NCBI RefSeq assembly: GCF_032854445.1 | Contig: NW_027018167.1 | Coordinates: forward strand, 1-64,000 | Direction: 5' to 3' | DNA from: Liolophura sinensis | Taxonomy: Eukaryota; Mollusca; Polyplacophora; Chitonida; Chitonidae | DNA: 64,000 bases | Part shown: in pieces, positions 57,240 to 64,000 of the stretch | Layout of the letters: every line of letters begins with the position of its first letter | How positions within the stretch are numbered: position 1 is the stretch's first letter | Notes under the pieces: model-generated | Told to the model about the DNA's origin: nothing | Database searches by the model: none | The model's input: only the letters and a program-made list of their open reading frames with translations | Translations under genes and position numbers: made by a program

Positions 57240-60200
57240 CTTCTAAGTCGAAGACAAACTCAATGTCTTTATCTACATGTAGAAAAACCACACCATTTGT
57301 ATATAAAAAAACACAAGGTACTTGATACAGTCCGCTGTAAAAAGTACAATTGAACACTGACCCACATCAATAAGGTGCCAAAAGATGCGCAATTGGGCCA
57401 GCCATCTCCGGGTGTTGAAAAATTGCAAATTTCCTTGGTTTCCATGGAGTAAGAGCCGTTGCTGGGCACGTGATCTTGACATCAATGATTATTGAATTGT
57501 GGCTACAGCCAAAAGTATTGGTCGGAGAGCAACGCAGTTTGCACCATTCGATTTCTGGTCACAAAATACGTCGGATTAGCCTATTACCAGCAGCATTGGA
57601 ACAGTTTTTTTTACTTTTGGATTTTTGCCTGGTCTTTTTGCGAATTAAAATCGGCTACGTTTACTATGTACCATCGCGACTGGTCATTACTATATTCAAC
57701 TTTTCATTATAAGTTATGTGCCCTTCGGTAGCCCAGAAGACGTCAAATCTTTGGGCCAAGCCCATTTAACTCACCCAGCAGTTGTCTTACTTCTAAGTCG
57801 AAGACAAACTCAATGTCTTTATCTACATGTAGAAAAACCACACCATTTGTATATAAAAAAACAAAAGGTACTTGACACAGTCCGCTGGAAAAAGTACAAT
57901 TGAACACTGACCCACATCAATAACATGCCAAAAGATGCGCAATTAAGCCAGGCATCTCCAGCTGTTGAAAAATTGCAAATTAACTTGGTTTCCAGGGAGT
58001 AAGAGCCGTTGCTGGGCTCGTGATCTTGACATCAATGATTATTCAATTGTGGCTACAGCCAAAAGTATTGGTCGGAGAGCAACGCGGTTTGCATCATTCG
58101 ATTTCTTGTCACAAAATACGTCGGATTAGCCTCTTACCAGCAGCATTGGAACAGTTTTTCCACTTTTGGATTTTTGCCAGGTGTTCTTGCTAATTGAAAA
58201 TGGGCTACATTTACTATGTACCATCGCGACTGGTCATTACTATATTCAACTTTTCATTATAAGTTATGTGCCCTTCGGTAGCCCAGACGACGTCAAATCT
58301 TTGGGCCAAGCCCATTTAACTCACCCAGCAAATGTCTTACTGCTAAGTCGAAGACAAACTTAATGTCTTTATCTACATGTAGAAAAACCACACCATTTGT
58401 ATATAAAAAAACAGAAGGTACTTGATACAGTCCGCTGTAAAAAGTACAATTGAACAATGACCCACATCAATAAAGGTGCCAAAAGATGCGCAATTGGGCC
58501 AACCATCTCCAGCTGTTGAAAAATTGCAAATTTCCTTGGTTTCCATGGAGTAAGAGCCGTTGCTGGGCACGTGATCTTGACATCAATGATTATTCAGTTG
58601 TGGCTGCAGCCAAAAGTATTGGTCGGAGAGCAACGGAGTTTGCACCATTCGACTTCTCGTCACAAAATACGTCGGATTAGCCTCTTACCAGCAGCATTGG
58701 AACAGTTTTTCCACTTTTGGATTTTTGCCTGGTCTTTTTGCGAATTAAAATCGGCTACACTGTACTATGTACCATCGCGACTGGTCATTACTACATATAG
58801 CTTTTCATTTTAAGTTATGTGCCCTTCGGTAGCCCAGACGACGTCAAATATTTGGGCCAAGCCCATTTAACTCACCCAGCAAATGTCTTACTTCTAAGTC
58901 GAAGACAAGCTCAATGTCTTTATCTACATGTAGAAAAACCACAACATTTGTATACAAAAAACACAAGGTACTTGATACAGTCTGCTGGAAAAAGTACAAC
59001 TGAACACTGACCCACATCAATAAGGTGCCAAAAGATGCGCAATTAAGCCAGGCATCTCCAGCTGTTGAAAAATTGCAAATTGCCTTGGTTTCCATGGAGT
59101 AAGAGCCGTTGCTGGGCACGTGATCTTGACATCAATGATTATTCAATTGTGGCTACAGCCAAAATTATTGGTCGGAGAGCAACCCAGTTTGCACCATTCG
59201 ATTTCTGGTTACAAAATACGTCGGATTAGCCTATTACCAGCAGCATTGGAACAGTTTTTCCACTTTTGGATTTTTGCCTGGTCTTTTTGCGAATTAAAAT
59301 CGGCTACGTTTACTATTTACCATCGCGACTGGTCATTACTATATTCAACTTTTCATTATAAGTTATGTGCCCTTCGCTAGCCCAGACGACGTCAAATCTT
59401 TGGGCCGAGCCCATTTAACTCACCCAGCAGTTGTCTTACTTCTAAGTCGAAGACAAACTCAATGTCTTTATCTACATGTAGAAAAACCACACCATTTCTA
59501 TATAGAAAAATAAAAGGTACTTGACACAGTCCGCTGGAAAAAGTACAATTGAACACTGACCCACATCAATAACATGCCAAAAGATGCGCAATTAAGCCAG
59601 GCATCTCCAGCTGTTGAAAAATTGCAAATTACCTTGGTTTCCATGGAGTAAGAGCCGTTGCTGGGCACGTGATCTTGACATCAATTATTATTCAATTGTG
59701 GCTACAGCCAAAAGTATTGGTCGGAGAGGAAGGCGGTTTGCACCATTCGATTTCTCGTCACAAAATACGTCGGATTAGCCTCTTACCAGCAGCATTGGAA
59801 CAGTTTTTCCACTTTTGGATTTTTGCCTGGTCTTTTTGCGAATTAAAATCGGCTACGTTTACTATGTACCATCGCGACTGGTCATTACTATATTCAGCTT
59901 TTTATTTTAAGTTATGTGCCCTTCGGTAGCCCAGACGACGTCAAATGTTTGGGCCAAGCCCATTTAACTCACTCAGCAAATGTCTTACTTCTAAGTCGAA
60001 GACAAACTCAATGTCTTTATCTACATGTAGAAAATCCACACCATTTGTATATAAAAAAACACAAGGTACTTGATACAGTCCGCTGTAAAAAGTACAATTG
60101 AACACTGACCCACATCAATAAGGTGCCAAAAGATGCGCAATTGGGCCAGCCATCTCCAGGTGTTAAAAAATAACAAATTTCCTTGGTTTCCATGGAATAA

Positions 60201-63200
60201 GAGCCGTTGCTGGGCACGTGATCTTGACATCAATGATTATTCAATTGTGGCTACAGCCAAAAGTATTGGTCGGAGAGCAACGCAGTTTGCACCATTCGAT
60301 TTCTGGTGACAAAATACTTCGGATTAGCCTCTTACCACCAGCATTGGAACAGTTTTTCCACTTTTGGATTTTTGCCTGGTCTTTTTGCGAATTAAAATCG
60401 GCTACATTTACTATGTACCATCGCGACTGGTCATTACCATATTCAACTTTTCATTATAAGTTATGTGCCCTTCGGTAGCCCAGACGACGTCAAATCTTTG
60501 GGCCAAGCCCATTTAACTCACCCAGAAGTTGTCTTACTTCTAAGTCGAAGACAATCTCAATGTCTTTATCTACATGTAGAAAAACCACACCATTTGTATA
60601 TAAAAAAACACAAGGTACTTGATACAGTCCGCTGTAAAAAGTACAATTGAACAATGACCCACATCAATAAAGGTGCCAAAAGATGCGCAATTGGGCCAAG
60701 CATCTCCAGCTGTTGAAAAATTGCAAATTACCTTGGTTTCCATGGAGTAAGAGCCGTTGCTGGGCACGTGATCTTGACATCAATGATTATTCAATTGTGG
60801 CTACAGCCAAAAGTATTGGTCGGAGAGCAACGCGGTTTGCACCATTCGATTTCTTGTCACAAAATACCTCGGATTAGCCTCTTACCAGCAGCATTGGAAC
60901 AGTTTTTCCACTTTTGAATTTTTGCCTGGTCTTTTTGCAAATTTAAAATCGGCTACGTTTACTATGTACCATCGCGACTGGTCATTACTATTTATAGCTT
61001 TTCATTTTAAGTTATGTGCCCTTCGGTAGCCCAGACGACGTCAAATATTTGGGCCAAGCCCATTTAACTCACCCAGCAAATGTCTTACTTCTAAATCGAA
61101 GACAAACTCAATGTCTTTATCTACATGTAGAAAAACCACACAATTTGTATATAAAAAAACACAAGGTACTTGATACAGTCCGCTGTAAAAAGTACAATTG
61201 AACACTGACCCACATCAATAAGGTGCCAAAAGATGCGCAATTGGGCCAGCCATCTCCAGCTGTTGAAAAATTGCAAATTTCCTTGGTTTCCATGGAGTAA
61301 GAGCCGTTGCTGGGCACGTGATCTTGACATCAATGATTATTCAATTGTGGCTACAGCCAAAAGTATTGGTCGGAGAGCAACGCAGTTTGCACCATTCGAT
61401 TTCTGGTCACAAAGTACGTCGGATTAGCCTCTTACCACCAGCATTGGAACAGTTTTTCCACTTTTGGATTTTTGCCTGGTCTTTTTGCGAATTATAATCG
61501 GCTACATTTACTATGTACCATCGCGACTGGTCATTACTATATTCAACTTTTCATTATAAGTTATGTGCCCTTCGGTAGCCCAGAAGACGTCAAATCTTTG
61601 GGCTAAGCCCATTTAACTCACCCAGCAGTTGTCTTACTTCTAAGTCGAAGACAAACTCAATGTCTTTATCTACATGTAGAAAAACCACACCATTTGTATA
61701 TAAAAAAACACAAGGTACTTGATACAGTCCGCTGTTAAAAGTACAATTGAACAATGACCCACATCAATAAAGGTGCCAAAAGATGCGCAATTGGGCCAAG
61801 CATCTCCAGCTGTTGAAAAATTGCAAATTACCTTGGTTTCCATGGAGTAAGAGCCGTTGCTGGGCACGTGATCTTGACATCAATTATTATTCAATTGTGG
61901 CTACAGCCAAAAGTATTGGTCGGAGAGCAACGCGGTTTGCACCATTCGATTTCTCGTCACAAAATACGTCGGATTAGCCTCTTACCAGCAGCATTGGAAC
62001 AGTTTTTCCACTTTTGGATTTTTGCCTGGTCTTTATGCTAATTGAAATCTGCTACATTTACTATGTACCATCGCGAGTGGTCATTACTATATTCAACTTT
62101 TCATTATAAGTTATGTGCCCTTCGGTAGCCCAGACGATGTCAAATCTTTGGGCCAAGCCCATTTAACTCACCCAGCAAATGTCTTACTTCTAAGTCGAAG
62201 ACAAACTCAATGTCTTTATCTACATGTAGAAAAACCACACCATTTGTATATAAAAAAAAGGTACTTGATACAGTCTGCTGTGAAAAGTACAACTGAACAC
62301 TGACCCACATCAATAAGGTGCCAAAAGATGCGCAATTGGGCCAGGTATCTCCAGCTGTTGAAAAATTGCAAATTGCCTTGGTTTCCATGGAGTAAGAGCC
62401 GTTGCTGGGCACGTAATCTTGACATCAATGATTATTCAGTTGTGGCTACAGCCAAAAGTATTGGTCGGAGAGCAACGCGGTTTGCACCATTCGACTTCTC
62501 GTCACAAAATACGTCGGATTAGCCTCTTATCAGCAGCATTGGAACAGTTTTTCCACTTTTGGATTTTTGCCTGGTCTTTTTGCTAATTGAAATTGGCTAC
62601 ATTGACTATGTACCATCGCGACTGGTCATTACTATATTCAACTTTTGATTATAAGTTATGTGCCCTTCGGTAGCCCAGACGACGTCAAATCTTTGGGCCA
62701 AGCCCATTTAACTCACCCAGCAAATGTCTTACTTCTAAGTCGAAGACAAACTCAATGTCTTTATCTACATGTAGAAAAACCACACCATTTGTATATAAAA
62801 AAACACAAGGTACTTGATACAATCTGCTGTGAAAAGTACAACTGAACACTGACCCACATCAATAAGGTGCCAAAAGATTCGCAATTGGGCCAGGCATCTC
62901 CAGCTGTTAAAAAATAACAAATTGCCTTGGTTTCCATGGAGTAAGAGCCGTTGCTGGGCACGTGATCTTGACATCAATGATTATTCAATTGTGGCTACAG
63001 CCGAAAGTATTGGTCGGAGAGCAACGCAGATTGCACCATTCGATTTCTCGTCACAAAATACGTCGGATTAGCCTCTTACCAGCAGCATTGGAACAGTTTT
63101 CCCACTTTTGGATTTTTGCCTGGTCTTTTTGCTTATTGAAAATGGCTACATTGACTATGTACCATCGCGACTGGTCATGACTATATTCAACTTTTCATTA

Positions 63201-64000
63201 TAAGTTATGTGCCCTTCGGTAGCCCAGAAGACGTCAAATATTTGGGCCAAGCCCATTTAACTCACCCAGCAAATTTCTTACTTCTAAGTCGAAGACAAAC
63301 TCAATGTCTTTATCTACATGTAGAAAAACCACACCATTTGTATATAAAAAAACACAAGGTACTTGACACAGTCTGCTGTAAAAAGTACAATTGAACACTG
63401 ACCCACATCAATAAGATGCCAAAAGATGCGCAATTGGGCCAGGCATCTCCAGCTGTTGAAAAATTGCAAATTACCTTGGTTTCCAGGGAGTAAGAGCCGT
63501 TGCTGGGCACGTGATCTTGACATCAATGATTATTCAATTGTGGCTACAGCCAAAAGTATTGGTCGGAGAGCAACGCAGTTTGCACCATTCGATTTCTTGT
63601 CACAAAATACGTCGGATTAGCCTTTTACCACCAGCATTGGAACAGTTTTTCCACTTTTGGATTTTTGCCTGGTCTTTTTGCGAATTAAAATGGGCTACGT
63701 TTACTATGTACCATCGCGACTGGTCATTACTATATTCAACTTTTCATTATAAGTTATGTGCCCTTCGGTAGCCCAGAAGACGTCAAATCTTTGGGCCAAG
63801 CCCATTTAACTCACCCAGCAGTTGTCTTACTTCTAAGTCAAAAACAATCTCAATGTCTTTATCTACATGTAGAAAAACCACACCATTTGTATATAAAGAA
63901 ACACAAGGTACTTGATACAGTCCGCTGTAAAAAGTACAACTGAACAATGACCCACATCAATAAGGTGCCAAAAGATGCGCAATTGGGCCAACCATCTCCA
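57240..64000. repeat. Fifteen-unit higher-order repeat, second copy (incomplete, runs off the window)
   Basis: This repeats 49,020-55,776 in the same order. By eye I noted about two dozen differences over roughly 6.75 kb, mostly single bases: 'attaccttgg' versus 'attaacttgg' (57,980), 'agaagaggtc' (53,361) versus 'agaagacgtc' (61,583), 'gacgacgtc' versus 'gacgatgtc' (62,135), 'gcagtttgc' versus 'gcagattgc' (63,026). Two changes look like imports from other units: 'ctacactgtactatg' at 58,755 (B-type) and 'aaaaaataacaaat' at 60,165 (as at 54,674). The implied identity is above 99%, though only an alignment would give a real figure. Confidence 0.93.
63964..64000. repeat. Partial last satellite unit, cut by the window end
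   Basis: The final 37 bases start at the anchor 'ggtgccaaaagatgcgc' and end in 'gggccaaccatctcca'. They match the unit starting at 55,740 ('gggccaaccatctccagc'), as expected if the 15-unit repeat continues past the window. Confidence 0.95.

Larger units (their letters stand above)
49020..57240. repeat. Fifteen-unit higher-order repeat (~8,222 bp), first copy
   Basis: Unit starts 49154, 49704, 50254, 50802, 51351, 51900, 52450, 53000, 53549, 54093, 54642, 55191, 55740, 56290 and 56825 correspond to 57374, 57924, 58475, 59024, 59573, 60122, 60672, 61222, 61772, 62317, 62866, 63415 and 63964 onward, at offsets of 8,220-8,224 bp. Shared private variants include 'ctccgggtgttgaaa', 'agttttttttac', 'ccagggagtaag', 'ctacatatagctttt', 'ctggttacaaaatac', 'cattaccatattc' and 'gggcacgtaatcttg'. 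The left edge is near 49,020: just upstream, 'gcagttgtc' (49,008) differs from 'gcaaatgtc' (57,228). Its first six units are themselves a shifted copy of 45.4-48.9 kb. Confidence 0.93.
1..64000. repeat. Satellite DNA array, ~549-bp unit, about 116.6 tandem copies, single orientation
   Basis: The unit start 'ggtgccaaaag' (variants agtgcc, gatgcc, catgcc, ggtggc, ggtgtc) recurs every 547-551 bp across the whole window, for example at 1, 551, 1099, 1646, 2194, 2741, 3268 and 3817 on the left and 60122, 60672, 61222, 61772, 62317, 62866, 63415 and 63964 on the right. The end of each unit, with 'gtacaattgaacactgaccc', abuts the next start with no spacer. Every copy is in the same orientation. No non-satellite sequence interrupts the array, so both flanks lie outside the window. 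The unit is about 41% G+C (221 of 540 bases counted at 57,361-57,900). Long, homogenised arrays with nested higher-order repeats are typical of eukaryotic centromeric or heterochromatic satellites. The chromosomal position is inference, since the sequence alone does not prove centromere function. Confidence 0.99.
21081..64000. repeat. Subfamily C block of the satellite
   Basis: C units read 'catctccagctgttgaaa', 'gggcacgtgatcttgacatc', 'aatgattattcaattgtgg', 'ctttttgc(g/t)aatt(a/g)aaat', 'cttttcattataagttatg', 'gacgacgtcaaat' or 'gaagac(g/c)tcaaat', 'gcaaatgtc' or 'gcagttgtc', 'acatgtagaaaaaccac' and 'gtatataaaaaa'. About 78 units follow each other to the window end. C contains the most complex higher-order structure of the window, including a 15-unit repeat on the right. 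No genes were found. Confidence 0.9.

Noticed and set aside
1-64000. CRISPR array
   Set aside because: The repeats are 549 bp, contiguous and without unique spacers, and there are no cas genes.
1-64000. Ribosomal DNA spacer, tandem tRNA or 5S genes
   Set aside because: No rRNA stretch is visible. The 'attcgattt' block resembles a tRNA B box only partly (GWTCRANNC mismatches at both ends), and no matching A box or cloverleaf was found.
1-64000. CENP-B box
   Set aside because: Candidate 'ttcg' sites (for example 'attcgatttctcg' and 'cttcggtagccc') do not match the essential pattern nTTCGnnnnAnnCGGGn.
1-64000. Transposon-derived origin (LTR, Helitron, MITE)
   Set aside because: I found no target-site duplications, terminal inverted repeats, primer-binding site or recognisable transposase or polymerase fragments within or between units.
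1-64000. Telomeric or interstitial telomere repeats
   Set aside because: No runs of TTAGGG, TTTAGGG or TTAGG were seen.

Overview
The whole window is satellite DNA: one uninterrupted head-to-tail array of a ~549-bp unit. Using the anchor 'ggtgccaaaag' (or a close variant) as the unit start, I count 116 consecutive starts from position 1 to 63,415, plus a partial last unit at 63,964. All units run in the same orientation. Most are 547-551 bp; a few are clearly aberrant (400, 511, 527, 536, 717 and a fused 866 bp). I found no unique sequence, no recognisable gene, no RNA gene and no transposon. The unit is about 41% G+C and shows little CpG depletion. This is the pattern of eukaryotic centromeric or heterochromatic satellite DNA. 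The host cannot be named from this sequence, and neither flank of the array lies in the window.

Three sequence subfamilies occupy successive blocks. Subfamily A (1 to about 7,350) typically reads 'catctccagctgttgaaa', 'gattatgacatcaatgat' and 'caattgtcgctacagcc'. Subfamily B (about 7,350 to 21,080) reads 'catcggcagctgtttaaaa', 'gctaggcacgtgat(g/t)ttgtc', 'gttaattgaaatcgg', 'acgtgtagaaa' and 'gtacataaaaaac'. Subfamily C (about 21,080 to 64,000) reads 'gatcttgacatcaatgatt', 'caattgtggctacagcc', 'cttttcattataag' and 'gtatataaaaaa'. The borders are hybrid units, and islands of C sequence sit inside B. This indicates unequal crossover and gene conversion between subfamilies.

Within the blocks there are nested higher-order repeats (HORs), recognised by shared private variants at fixed spacing. 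From left to right: a 2-unit duplication (551-2,740); a 3-unit duplication (3,817-7,105); copies 5, 8 and 12 units apart in B; a 5-unit/4-unit register shift in 22.1-25.9 kb; interleaved 4-, 6-, 7-, 8- and 11-unit offsets in 25.9-36.4 kb; a 3-unit duplication (about 36.6-39.76 kb); a 7-unit copy that lost one unit (45.4-48.9 versus 49.25-52.25 kb); and, on the right, a 15-unit HOR of about 8,222 bp (about 49,020-57,240, with a second copy running off the window end). The two 15-unit copies differ at only about two dozen places that I noticed by eye, so the right side looks like the most recently amplified part.

The strongest leads are the 15-unit HOR, a B-type signature embedded in only its second copy (58,755-58,769), crossover junctions that can be bracketed, units broken by deletion or internal duplication, and short motifs kept in nearly every unit: an E-box whose reverse strand reads ATCACGTG, a TGGGCYAAGCCCA inverted repeat, and a TATA-like stretch present in A and C but mostly lost in B. 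No protein-coding or defence system is present as far as I can see.
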